22,880 bases of DNA from an uncultured Lachnospiraceae bacterium (GTDB lineage: Bacteria > Bacillota > Clostridia > Lachnospirales > Lachnospiraceae). Location of the stretch: the NCBI GenBank assembly GCA_934437985.1, contig CAKSBI010000035.1, positions 1-22,880 of the forward strand, given 5' to 3'. Below are positions 9,401 to 15,139 of the stretch, piece after piece; the first letter of the stretch is position 1; the number at the start of each line of letters is the position of its first letter. The translations under genes were made by a program, and so were the position numbers. Under the pieces are notes generated by a model. That model had not been told where the DNA came from, made no database searches, and saw only the letters and a list, made by a program, of their open reading frames with translations.

Positions 9401-11078
9401 AGGCTCATCCTTTGCCGCTACAATGTCCGGAATTACAGAGGTTAATCCGCTGCCGGCACATTACTACTGCCCAAAGTGCCATTATTCAGATTTTGAGTCT
9501 GAGGTTGTTGCAAATTTTGGTGACAGGTCGGGATTTGACCTGCCTGATGCCGACTGTCCGGAATGCGGCACCAGAATGGTAAAAGATGGACACAATATTC
9601 CGTTTGAAACATTCCTCGGATTCAAGGGCGATAAGGAGCCTGATATTGACCTTAATTTTTCAGGTGAGTACCAGAGTAATGCGCATAAATATACAGAGGT
9701 ATTGTTCGGTGAGGGGCATACGTTCAGGGCGGGGACGATAGGAACACTTGCTGAAAAGACTGCATATGGATATGTCCTCAAATATTATGAAGAACGGGGT
9801 ATCAAAAAAAGAAGGGCAGAGATTGAAAGAATTGCCCAGGGATGTACAGGAGTAAGGCGGACTACCGGACAGCATCCGGGTGGAATAGTAGTTCTTCCGC
9901 ATGATGAGGAGATATATTCATTTACACCTATACAGAAACCGGCAAATGATATGACAGTTGACACTATCACGACACATTTTGAGTATCATTCGATTGATCA
10001 CAACCTGCTAAAGCTTGATATACTTGGACATGATGATCCTACGATGATAAGGGTGCTTCAGGATTATACGGGAATCAATATATATGATGTGCCGCTCGGT
10101 GATGAAAAAGTCATGTCACTGTTTAACAGTACGGAAGCGCTTGGAATAAGACCTGATGATATTGACGGATGTGACCTTGGAAGTCTTGGTATCCCTGAAT
10201 TTGGTACGGATTTCGCGATGGGAATGTTAAGGGAGACAGCACCGTCAACGTTTTCGGAGCTTGTACGTATTGCCGGTCTGTCACACGGAACTGATGTCTG
10301 GACCAATAATGCCCAGGATCTTATACGTGAAGGTGCCTGTACACTGTCGACAGCAATCTGTACCAGGGATGATATTATGACATATCTTATCCAGTCTGGA
10401 GTAGAGAATGGCGCAGCATTTAAAATTATGGAGAGTGTGCGAAAGGGTAAGGGACTTACTCCGGAGATGGAAGAGATAATGTATGCGCAGAATATCCCTG
10501 AATGGTACATGGGCTCATGCCGTAAGATAAAATATATGTTCCCCAAGGCCCATGCTGTTGCGTATGTTATGATGTCTATCCGTATTGCATGGTTTAAGGT
10601 ATATGAACCACTTGCGTACTATGCCGCATTTTTCAGTATAAGGGCCAAGACATTTGATTATGAAATAATGGCACAGGGAAGAAAAAAACTGGATAAACAC
10701 ATTAAAGAAGTAAAAAATAACCCCAAACCAACCGCAAAAGAGAAAGAAATGCTTAAAGACATGAGAATAGTACAGGAGATGTATGCAAGAGGATTTAAGT
10801 TTGAACCTATTGACTTATATAAGGTAAAGGTTGACAGGTTCCAGATAATTGATGGGAAGCTGATGCCATCGCTTGGTACAATAGAAGGTCTTGGTGGAAT
10901 TGCTGCCGAGTCAATAGTAAATGAAGCAGCAAAAGGTGAATTTTACTCGATTGAAGACTTCAGGAAGCGTACTAAGGCTGGCACAAAAATAATTGATAAA
11001 ATGCGTGAGCTGGGATTGTTTGGGGAGCTGTCGGAATCAAATCAGCTTTCTATTATGGACTATTTGAAAAATATGTGA
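6414..11078 (+). CDS. polC: DNA polymerase III alpha subunit, PolC type
   Basis: Replicative polymerase of low-GC Gram-positives. The 1554 aa show an N-terminal domain (about 1-165), a charged linker (about 165-310), an OB-fold (about 330-420), a PHP domain beginning ELHCHTQFSDMDG (about 436) that is split by a DEDDh proofreading exonuclease (VFDLETTGL, HNAEFDVNF, HRAVDDAEAT), and the C-family polymerase core. The core has the GSRGSVGSS loop (about 990), a four-Cys zinc site (CPKC, CPEC), the catalytic PDIDLNF (about 1076), TTGQHPGGI and PKAHAVAYVMM. All catalytic residues look intact. It is roughly 100 aa longer than B. subtilis PolC, mostly in the linker. I chose ATG 6414, 6 nt after GGGGGA; upstream TTG/ATG codons overlap the ispG stop and lack an SD. 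Confidence 0.97.
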   Translation: MNIFEGFPELKVDRELVSLFDDVELIKVRINNESKHMTLFLDSPKIINFKDKLRLMEVMDEQMFERSSGGVDIIEHYSLPVRFELSRIISLYKESLLDEIEYNDRMQFYIMKSSEVEIDDDNNRLVIRHHKDYISEQYDKGLCAWLTRIFESRFDIRLTCEIKYLTDADDGNTNDNNADAPYEIYDMNTRRSYCMSPYEYDMGVGSDISDIENDDDKEFISVDSVDDVLESVTVDTDESVSGAADNPGAPARKSGSQESVIKKEQKAVKKDKNNSSSRDKFKWNKQDKGQYAKNTRFNRNSDYRSRYEKDEDIIYGRECEGDVIKLSDIVDESGEVVVQGCITFLDPKELRSGNFLLTFYITDYTDSIPVKIFLKPSELKAMEEYISKGNFVKVKGNAENDKFDHELAILNVKGIKPIPAFSNKVKRVDSQENKRVELHCHTQFSDMDGVSSPGDILSKAIEWGHSALAITDHGVVQGFPVAMHALEGIAKKNEAAKDFKIIYGLEGYLVDDEKLLVLNEAGQSLDDTFVVFDLETTGLNPYSHHIIEIGAVKVEHGKIVSRFSEFVNPLVSIPYEIEELTGIRDSMLKDAGLIEDVLPRFLEYVEGSVLVAHNAEFDVNFILNKAAELDIHPEFTVCDTMTLARVLLNELKTFNLKSVSKALNVVLDNHHRAVDDAEATAGIFLKMLDMLREKGVNTLAELNTFGAMDADVVRKTPSNHVILLAATDVGRVNMYRLVSESHITYFNKQPKLPKSLINKYREGLIIGSACEAGDLFQAILRGVPESELARIIDFYDYLEIQPTGNNEFMLRNSKYGMRDIQDLQDLNRRIVRLGEAYNKPVVATCDVHFLDPEDEIYRRIIMACKGFDDADKQAPLYLHTTDEMLEEFSYLGAKKAYEVVVTNTNMIADRIERISPVRPDKCPPVIENSDNDLRSICYEKAHSMYGEKLPKIVEDRLERELNSIISNGYSVMYIIAQKLVWKSVKDGYLVGSRGSVGSSFAATMSGITEVNPLPAHYYCPKCHYSDFESEVVANFGDRSGFDLPDADCPECGTRMVKDGHNIPFETFLGFKGDKEPDIDLNFSGEYQSNAHKYTEVLFGEGHTFRAGTIGTLAEKTAYGYVLKYYEERGIKKRRAEIERIAQGCTGVRRTTGQHPGGIVVLPHDEEIYSFTPIQKPANDMTVDTITTHFEYHSIDHNLLKLDILGHDDPTMIRVLQDYTGINIYDVPLGDEKVMSLFNSTEALGIRPDDIDGCDLGSLGIPEFGTDFAMGMLRETAPSTFSELVRIAGLSHGTDVWTNNAQDLIREGACTLSTAICTRDDIMTYLIQSGVENGAAFKIMESVRKGKGLTPEMEEIMYAQNIPEWYMGSCRKIKYMFPKAHAVAYVMMSIRIAWFKVYEPLAYYAAFFSIRAKTFDYEIMAQGRKKLDKHIKEVKNNPKPTAKEKEMLKDMRIVQEMYARGFKFEPIDLYKVKVDRFQIIDGKLMPSLGTIEGLGGIAAESIVNEAAKGEFYSIEDFRKRTKAGTKIIDKMRELGLFGELSESNQLSIMDYLKNM

Positions 11079-11084
11079 TATAAT
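11056..11084 (+). promoter_or_regulatory. Predicted extended -10 promoter overlapping the polC stop
   Basis: TATAAT (11079-11084) is a perfect -10 with an upstream TGn (TGA of the polC stop). TGGACT at 11056-11061 matches 4 of 6 of TTGACA with a 17-bp spacer. It would start transcription near 11091, about 33 nt before the PilZ gene, so the downstream pair can be expressed apart from polC. This is a prediction from motif matches only. Confidence 0.45.
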
Positions 11085-11123
11085 GTTATAGGTTTATATT
11101 ATTATGTGTTGGGGGACACGTGT

Positions 11124-11756
11124 ATGGATCCAAAAGATATTCAGACCGGACATAAGATATCAATAATTGTCGAAAAACTTGACTTTAGTTCCGAGATCAA
11201 GCATGTCAGGGATGGGTATATACTCATCGAGCTTATTGTAGTTAATGAGAAGATCGTTAATTTTCCTGACAATGTTAATGCCAATATGGTATATTTTGAT
11301 GATGATGACAAGCTATACTCATGGAACAATGTGCAGATTGTACCTGTTAAGTTTAAAGACGGACGTAAGTATCATAAGATCACTATGCCGGTTGAAGAAG
11401 GTAAAAAGTATAACAGAAGAAGACATTATAGGTTATATATAGGGGAAGAGATGCTTGTTGATATCAAAAATACTGCTGATAAGAAGTCAATCATGCCTAT
11501 TATCAGGGATGTCAGTGCGTCGGGGTTCAGTTTTATATATAAGGAAGAGCTGAAAGTCGGACAGAGGGTAGTATTATATTTTCAGCAGCCTGAAGGTTAC
11601 AGGCGTATAGCATTTAATGGTAAAGTAGTCAGGGTACAGTACAATGAGAATCTGGACTCTAATATGTATGGCTGTACAATTTTTGACCCAGGTGGAGCAC
11701 TCGGTAAGATTATTAATACTATACAACAGAGGAAGCTTAATGAGAATAGAAGATAA
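11124..11756 (+). CDS. PilZ-domain protein, YcgR/DgrA-like cyclic-di-GMP receptor
   Basis: Predicted soluble cyclic-di-GMP effector of 210 aa. The C-terminal half is a PilZ domain with both ligand motifs intact: RxxxR (Arg99-Arg103) and DxSxxG (Asp129, Ser131, Gly134). The N-terminal half (about 1-90) is a beta-rich segment resembling the YcgR-type N-terminal domain of flagellar brake proteins. In such proteins ligand binding alters partner contacts, for example slowing the flagellar motor; the partner here is unknown. I chose ATG 11124 with GGGGGA 7 nt upstream; GTG 11106 and TTG 11109 are less likely. It lies 45 bp after polC behind a likely promoter and 23 bp before a winged-helix/CBS gene, suggesting joint expression. 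Confidence 0.85.
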   Translation: MDPKDIQTGHKISIIVEKLDFSSEIKHVRDGYILIELIVVNEKIVNFPDNVNANMVYFDDDDKLYSWNNVQIVPVKFKDGRKYHKITMPVEEGKKYNRRRHYRLYIGEEMLVDIKNTADKKSIMPIIRDVSASGFSFIYKEELKVGQRVVLYFQQPEGYRRIAFNGKVVRVQYNENLDSNMYGCTIFDPGGALGKIINTIQQRKLNENRR

Positions 11757-11779
11757 CATATTATAATGGGAGGTATTTT

Positions 11780-12655
11780 ATGCAGAGAAGTTTTAATAAG
11801 GGAGAGTTACTTGATAATTTTTTGGAATTTTCGGATGCGAGTGCTGTTTTCCGCATATTGTCGAGGTCAGAATATATTCTGCTTCGTAAGATAATAAAAA
11901 TGGGTGAAGATAATTCTGGAAAGGTATATCTTGAAGATCTGAAAAAGGAGCTTAACATTCCGATGTCCGCCGTATCAGAGATTGTACGTAATCTTAATGA
12001 TGACGGACTGATTATATGGGAGCTGGATGCTGCCAGCAAGAAGACATATGTAGCTGTGGTAGCTAACGGACTTGAAAAGTATAATCTTCAGCGTGAGGGT
12101 ATGAAAAAGATAAGCGCACGTCTTGATGAAGAGATGGATGATAAAGAAAAAGAAGTTGTCCTGAACGTTATCAAACGGATCGGTAATATTATGAAAGAAG
12201 AAAGCGGCAATGCAGAAGCATATTTTAAGCTTATCCGCGGAGAGATCGGCAGAGATGTTAATGTAATGAGCCTTATTAAGCAGAAGAGTACCGTTACGTA
12301 TGCAAGTACGAATGACACATTGGATGATGTCCTTGTAATATTCAAAGACAGCGGCTATACGACAATACCGGTTGTAAGTGAGGACGGAAAGTATGCCGGA
12401 ACAGTCAGTGAAGGTGATCTGTTATGGTATATCAAGGACAATGGTGTGACATGCATTGACACTGCATGTGTTGGTAATATTGTTAATGTAGACAGGAATC
12501 CTCCTGTTAATGATATTGCTGATGCAGGGACGATCATACATGACATAATGTCCCAGAACTTTTTAAGTATGGTAGATGACAGAGGGTGCTTTATAGGAAT
12601 AATTACAAGAAAAGACGTGATCAGATATTTAAGACAGAAGTCTGAACACAAATAA
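11780..12655 (+). CDS. MarR-like winged-helix regulator fused to a CBS-domain pair
   Basis: 291-aa predicted ligand-responsive transcription regulator. Residues about 28-105 resemble a MarR-type winged helix: a helix with EYILLRKIIK, a recognition region PMSAVSEIVRNLNDDGLI and a wing ending KKTYVAVVANG. A charged helical linker (about 105-165) leads to two CBS motifs at about 170-222 and 238-288. Both end with the usual ribose-phosphate-contacting pattern, GTVSEGD and GIITRKD. CBS pairs bind adenosine-containing ligands (AMP, ATP, SAM, c-di-AMP); the ligand here cannot be read from sequence. The start at 11780 has GGGAGGT 5 nt upstream. It follows the PilZ gene and is followed by a hairpin, so it closes a short transcript. 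Target genes are unknown. Confidence 0.8.
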   Translation: MQRSFNKGELLDNFLEFSDASAVFRILSRSEYILLRKIIKMGEDNSGKVYLEDLKKELNIPMSAVSEIVRNLNDDGLIIWELDAASKKTYVAVVANGLEKYNLQREGMKKISARLDEEMDDKEKEVVLNVIKRIGNIMKEESGNAEAYFKLIRGEIGRDVNVMSLIKQKSTVTYASTNDTLDDVLVIFKDSGYTTIPVVSEDGKYAGTVSEGDLLWYIKDNGVTCIDTACVGNIVNVDRNPPVNDIADAGTIIHDIMSQNFLSMVDDRGCFIGIITRKDVIRYLRQKSEHK

Positions 12656-12687
12656 ATCAAAATACATCAGATGATATGATTGTGATA

Positions 12688-12722
12688 TTAAGCCGCTAAG
12701 TATATATAACTTTGCGGCTTAA
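12688..12722 (+). terminator. Hairpin terminator of the polC/PilZ/HTH-CBS run
   Basis: TTAAGCCGC (12688-12696) pairs exactly with GCGGCTTAA (12714-12722). After one T-T mismatch the stem continues with AAG/CTT around an A/T loop. Downstream is A/T-rich (ACAATTATTATAAAT) but without a clean T run. It lies 32 bp after the HTH-CBS stop and faces the minus-strand tRNA terminator just beyond, so it probably ends + strand transcription. Confidence 0.6.
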
Positions 12723-12742
12723 CAATTATTATAAATAATTAT

Positions 12743-12778
12743 AAAAAAAGAAATTACATAACTTAATATGTAATTTCT
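12743..12778 (-). terminator. Intrinsic terminator of the distal tRNA-Glu gene
   Basis: Read on the minus strand, a perfect 12-bp stem (12749-12760 with 12767-12778) with a 6-nt loop is followed directly by a run of seven T (complement of A at 12743-12749). It lies about 33 nt past the tRNA 3' end at 12811. This is a textbook intrinsic terminator in the minus direction; read on the + strand it has no T run. Confidence 0.8.
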
Positions 12779-12810
12779 AATCGGGTTGGGCTATTATAAA
12801 AAATAGTCAG

Positions 12811-12882
12811 CAGTCCGTAGGGGAATCGAACCCCTGTTTTCGCCGTGAGAGGGCGACGTCTTAGCCGCTTGACCAACGGACC
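12811..12882 (-). tRNA. tRNA-Glu (anticodon CUC), copy 1
   Basis: On the minus strand the 72 nt fold as a complete cloverleaf: acceptor GGTCCGT/ACGGACT, D arm GTC...GAC, anticodon stem TCGCC/GGCGA with loop CTCTCAC (anticodon CTC, reading GAG), and T arm AGGGG-TTCGAAT-CCCCT. Discriminator base is G, and CCA is not encoded (CTG follows the acceptor stem). The first acceptor pair is G1-U72, a wobble. It is identical to the copy at 13035-13106 and has its own promoter and terminator. Gene identity follows from anticodon and overall similarity to bacterial tRNA-Glu. Confidence 0.95.
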
Positions 12883-12895
12883 ATCAACATTTGCT

Positions 12896-12924
12896 AGTAT
12901 ACTACAAGCCATGACAAAATGCAA
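12896..12924 (-). promoter_or_regulatory. Promoter of tRNA-Glu copy 1
   Basis: On the minus strand TTGCAT (12919-12924) and TATACT (12896-12901) are separated by exactly 17 bp and lie 13 bp ahead of the mature tRNA 5' end. The same two hexamers with the same spacing precede copy 2, while the spacer sequences differ, which supports selection on the hexamers. An A/T-rich segment lies upstream of the -35. Confidence 0.75.
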
Positions 12925-12944
12925 GTGTTTTTTAATAAATCAGA

Positions 12945-12975
12945 ATAAGATATTGAAAACAGGATAAGATATTGA
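12945..12975. repeat. 12-bp direct repeat between the tRNA genes
   Basis: ATAAGATATTGA occurs at 12945-12956 and again at 12964-12975, separated by AAACAGG. The pair lies between the copy 2 terminator and the copy 1 promoter. It could be a remnant of the tRNA duplication or chance in A/T-rich DNA; no function is evident. Confidence 0.5.
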
Positions 12976-12976
12976 T

Positions 12977-13013
12977 AAAAAAATCCTGCTTATCACCATT
13001 GCAACAAGCAGGA
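12977..13013 (-). terminator. Intrinsic terminator of the proximal tRNA-Glu gene
   Basis: On the minus strand TCCTGCTT (from 13013 to 13006) pairs with AAGCAGGA (12991-12984), then a run of seven T follows (complement of A at 12977-12983). It ends the transcript of the tRNA at 13035-13106 before the second tRNA promoter, so the two tRNAs are separate units. Confidence 0.8.
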
Positions 13014-13034
13014 AAATAATTATATACAATAAAG

Positions 13035-13106
13035 CAGTCCGTAGGGGAATCGAACCCCTGTTTTCGCCGTGAGAGGGCGACGTCTTAGCCGCTTGACCAA
13101 CGGACC
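13035..13106 (-). tRNA. tRNA-Glu (anticodon CUC), copy 2
   Basis: Identical in all 72 positions to the tRNA at 12811-12882, with identity extending a few bases each side (79 bp, 13034-13112 against 12810-12888). It has the same cloverleaf, anticodon CTC, discriminator G and no encoded CCA. It has its own promoter and a following intrinsic terminator, and lies divergent to rimP. Two copies of the GAG-reading isoacceptor suggest demand for that codon or a recent tandem duplication; a UUC isoacceptor should exist elsewhere in the genome. Confidence 0.95.
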
Positions 13107-13119
13107 ATCAACGGTTGTT

Positions 13120-13148
13120 AGTATATAACATAACCAACTAAAATGCAA
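13120..13148 (-). promoter_or_regulatory. Promoter of tRNA-Glu copy 2
   Basis: On the minus strand TTGCAT (13143-13148) and TATACT (13120-13125) are 17 bp apart, 13 bp ahead of the tRNA 5' end, matching the copy 1 promoter in hexamers, spacing and position. The long A/T tract at 13149-13182 lies immediately upstream of the -35. Confidence 0.75.
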
Positions 13149-13182
13149 GTATTTTTTGAAAAAAATATTTTTAAAAAAATTA
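13149..13182. promoter_or_regulatory. A/T-tract region between divergent tRNA and rimP promoters
   Basis: From 13151 to 13182 there is a single non-A/T base (G at 13158), and runs of T6, A7, T5 and A7 alternate. It sits directly between the -35 of the minus-strand tRNA promoter and the candidate -35 of rimP. By analogy with UP elements it could contact RNA polymerase alpha subunits or bend the DNA for both promoters. This role is inferred from composition and position. Confidence 0.4.
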
Positions 13183-13211
13183 TTGCATAAAAATAACAAT
13201 TGTGATAAACT
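13183..13211 (+). promoter_or_regulatory. Candidate promoter of the rimP-nusA-infB operon
   Basis: TTGCAT (13183-13188), a 17-bp spacer and TAAACT (13206-13211) preceded by TGA, an extended -10 pattern. The -35 equals that of the two tRNA promoters. An alternative pair, TTGTGA (13200) with TATTAG (13223) and also a 17-bp spacer, cannot be excluded. Either would place the leader hairpin within the transcript. Confidence 0.45.
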
Positions 13212-13234
13212 ATTAATGTTGATATTAGAATGTT

Positions 13235-13270
13235 AGTTAAGAGTGGACGTGAGTTCACTCTTAACTTTTG
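13235..13270 (+). promoter_or_regulatory. Leader hairpin of rimP: 14-bp stem, GUGA loop, short U run
   Basis: AGTTAAGAGTGGAC (13235-13248) pairs with GTTCACTCTTAACT (13253-13266) over 14 positions, with one G-U pair, closed by the GNRA-type loop GTGA. TTTT (13266-13269) then G follow, a weak U tract. It ends about 25 nt before the rimP start codon. The shape is that of an intrinsic terminator or attenuator lying inside the leader of the nusA operon. Regulation of this operon by NusA-dependent attenuation is known in B. subtilis as I recall; that it applies here is inferred. Confidence 0.6.
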
Positions 13271-13290
13271 TTGGAGTAAGAGGTGTTATT

Positions 13291-13779
13291 TTGAAAAAGA
13301 ACGATGAATATGCAGCAAGAACAGAGAGACTGCTTGAACCAATGATGAAGGAGCACGGCTTTGAGCTCGTGGATGTGGAGTATGTCAAAGAAGGTGGCAA
13401 CTGGTTTCTGAGGGCTTATATTGACAAGGATGGTGGTATTACCATTAATGACTGTGAATTGATTAACAGGGCATTAAGCGACCGGCTTGATGAGGAAGAC
13501 TTTATAGAAGATTCTTATATATTAGAAGTAAGTTCGCCAGGACTTGGCAGACAGCTTAAGAAGGATAAGGATTTTATAAGAAGTATTGGGAAGGATATTG
13601 ATATTAAGCTGTATAAAGACATAGAACTTGTTGAGAATAATAAGAAGATAAAGGCAAAAGAGTTTTCGGGGCGGCTTGATGGATTTGATGAGAATACTGT
13701 TACGGTATTTTTCGGTGAAGATACAAGGATATTTGAACGTAAAGATATTGCAGTAATAAGGTTATCAATAGATTTTTAA
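13291..13779 (+). CDS. rimP: Ribosome maturation factor RimP
   Basis: Assists 30S subunit assembly. The 162 aa include the N-terminal alpha/beta domain (PMMKEHGFELVDVEYVKEGG, then LRAYIDKDGGITINDCELINRALSDRLDEED) with the conserved YILEVSSPGLGRQLKKDKDF segment, and a C-terminal SH3-like domain from about residue 85. It starts at TTG 13291 with GAGGTG 5 nt upstream; the longer open frame from 13243 would begin inside the leader hairpin and has no SD. It heads the nusA operon, 28 bp ahead of nusA, as in most bacteria. Confidence 0.95.
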   Translation: MKKNDEYAARTERLLEPMMKEHGFELVDVEYVKEGGNWFLRAYIDKDGGITINDCELINRALSDRLDEEDFIEDSYILEVSSPGLGRQLKKDKDFIRSIGKDIDIKLYKDIELVENNKKIKAKEFSGRLDGFDENTVTVFFGEDTRIFERKDIAVIRLSIDF

Positions 13780-13807
13780 ATCAGATATTTAACAGGAGGA
13801 TGTAACA

Positions 13808-14845
13808 ATGAGTGAAAAGGATAACAGGGAATTAATCGAAGCACTTGATCAGATTGAAAGAGAAAAAGAGATAAGTAAGTCAATCCTGCTTGAGGCAATT
13901 GAAAATTCGTTGCTTGCGGCATGTAAGAATCATTTTGGAAAGGCCGATAATATTAAGGTAATAATTGATAAAGAGACAGGCGAAGTAAAAGTATTTGCAC
14001 AGAAAGAGATTGTTGAAAATGTAACAGACAGTACATTACAGATCAGTCTTGAGCAGGCCGGGCAGTTCTTCCCCGGTAATGGAATCGGAGATGTTGTTAA
14101 CGTTGTTGTAACTCCTAAAAACTTTGGACGTATTGCTGCACAGAAGGCAAAACAGGTTGTTGTACAGAAGATCCGTGAAGAAGAGAGAAAGGTTATATAT
14201 AACCAGTATTATGAAAAAGAGAGGGATATCATAACCGGAATCGTACAGAGGATAAGCGGCGGCAATATATCTGTTAATCTTGGCAAGATAGATACTGTCC
14301 TTACAGCGGCAGAACAGGTACCGACAGAGCATTTCAAGCCGACAGAGAGAATTAAGCTGTATGTTGTAGAAGTAAAGGATACAACAAAGGGACCAAGAAT
14401 TACAGTTTCAAGAACTCATCCGGAGTTCGTTAAGAGACTTTTTGAATATGAAGTGGCTGAGATCCAGGATGGCACAGTCAAGATTAAGGCTATCGCCAGG
14501 GAAGCCGGTTCAAGAACAAAGCTTGCCGTATATTCAGAGAATCCTAATGTAGATGCAGTAGGGGCCTGTGTTGGTGTTAACAGCAGCAGGGTTGATGCTG
14601 TAGTGGAAGAGCTTAGGGATGAGAAGATTGATATTGTCAACTGGAGCGAGGATCCGGCTGTATTTGTAAGCAATGCACTTAGTCCCGCAAGTGTAATCTC
14701 AGTTGATATTGATGAGGAAGCTAAGTTTGCAAAGGTAGTAGTTAATGAGGACCAGTTATCCCTGGCAATTGGTCTTGAAGGCCAGAACGCAAGACTTGCG
14801 GCAAGACTTACGGGATATAAGATAGATATTAAGAGTGTTCAATAG
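13808..14845 (+). CDS. nusA: Transcription termination/antitermination factor NusA
   Basis: Binds RNA polymerase near the RNA exit channel and modulates pausing, termination and antitermination. The 345 aa give the N-terminal polymerase-binding domain (about 1-125), S1 domain (about 135-200), KH1 (about 205-275) and KH2 (about 280-345). No C-terminal acidic repeats are present, as usual in Firmicutes. KH2 keeps its loop in LAIGLEGQNARLAARLTG. In KH1 the normally strict GxxG loop reads GVNS (Gly256 to Ser259), losing the second Gly and the basic residue. AGGAGG lies 8 nt before ATG 13808. rnpM follows after 18 bp. Confidence 0.97.
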   Translation: MSEKDNRELIEALDQIEREKEISKSILLEAIENSLLAACKNHFGKADNIKVIIDKETGEVKVFAQKEIVENVTDSTLQISLEQAGQFFPGNGIGDVVNVVVTPKNFGRIAAQKAKQVVVQKIREEERKVIYNQYYEKERDIITGIVQRISGGNISVNLGKIDTVLTAAEQVPTEHFKPTERIKLYVVEVKDTTKGPRITVSRTHPEFVKRLFEYEVAEIQDGTVKIKAIAREAGSRTKLAVYSENPNVDAVGACVGVNSSRVDAVVEELRDEKIDIVNWSEDPAVFVSNALSPASVISVDIDEEAKFAKVVVNEDQLSLAIGLEGQNARLAARLTGYKIDIKSVQ

Positions 14846-14863
14846 GAACAAGGAGGTTTTTAT

Positions 14864-15139
14864 TTGAAAACCAGGAAAATTCCAATGCGTAACTGCGTTG
14901 GGTGTATGGAATCAAAAAGTAAAAATGAATTGATAAGGGTACTTAAGACACCTGAAGGAGATGTAGTAGTAGATATTACCGGAAGGAAAAACGGACGCGG
15001 CGCATATATCTGCCCTTCTGTTGAATGCCTGAAAAAAGCGCGTAGGACAAAGGCAATATCACGCTCACTTGATACTATTATTCCGGATGAAGTGTATGAG
15101 GATATAGAAAGGCAGATGTTAGCATTTGAAACAAAATAA
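14864..15139 (+). CDS. rnpM: RNase P modulator RnpM (YlxR family)
   Basis: Small YlxR-family RNA-binding protein of 91 aa; the B. subtilis member binds RNase P RNA and modulates its activity. Diagnostic sequences are IPMRNCVGCMESK near the N terminus, DITGRKNGRGAYIC in the middle and a basic helix KKARRTKAISRSL. The start is TTG at 14864 with AGGAGG 7 nt upstream. Its last 14 bases overlap the start of ylxQ, implying translational coupling. Its placement between nusA and ylxQ matches the conserved operon. Confidence 0.93.
   Translation: MKTRKIPMRNCVGCMESKSKNELIRVLKTPEGDVVVDITGRKNGRGAYICPSVECLKKARRTKAISRSLDTIIPDEVYEDIERQMLAFETK

Noticed and set aside
12810..13112. Two long identical repeats with a unique spacer, CRISPR-like at first glance
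   Set aside because: There are only two copies, each is 79 bp, and each folds as a tRNA with promoter and terminator; no cas genes are present.
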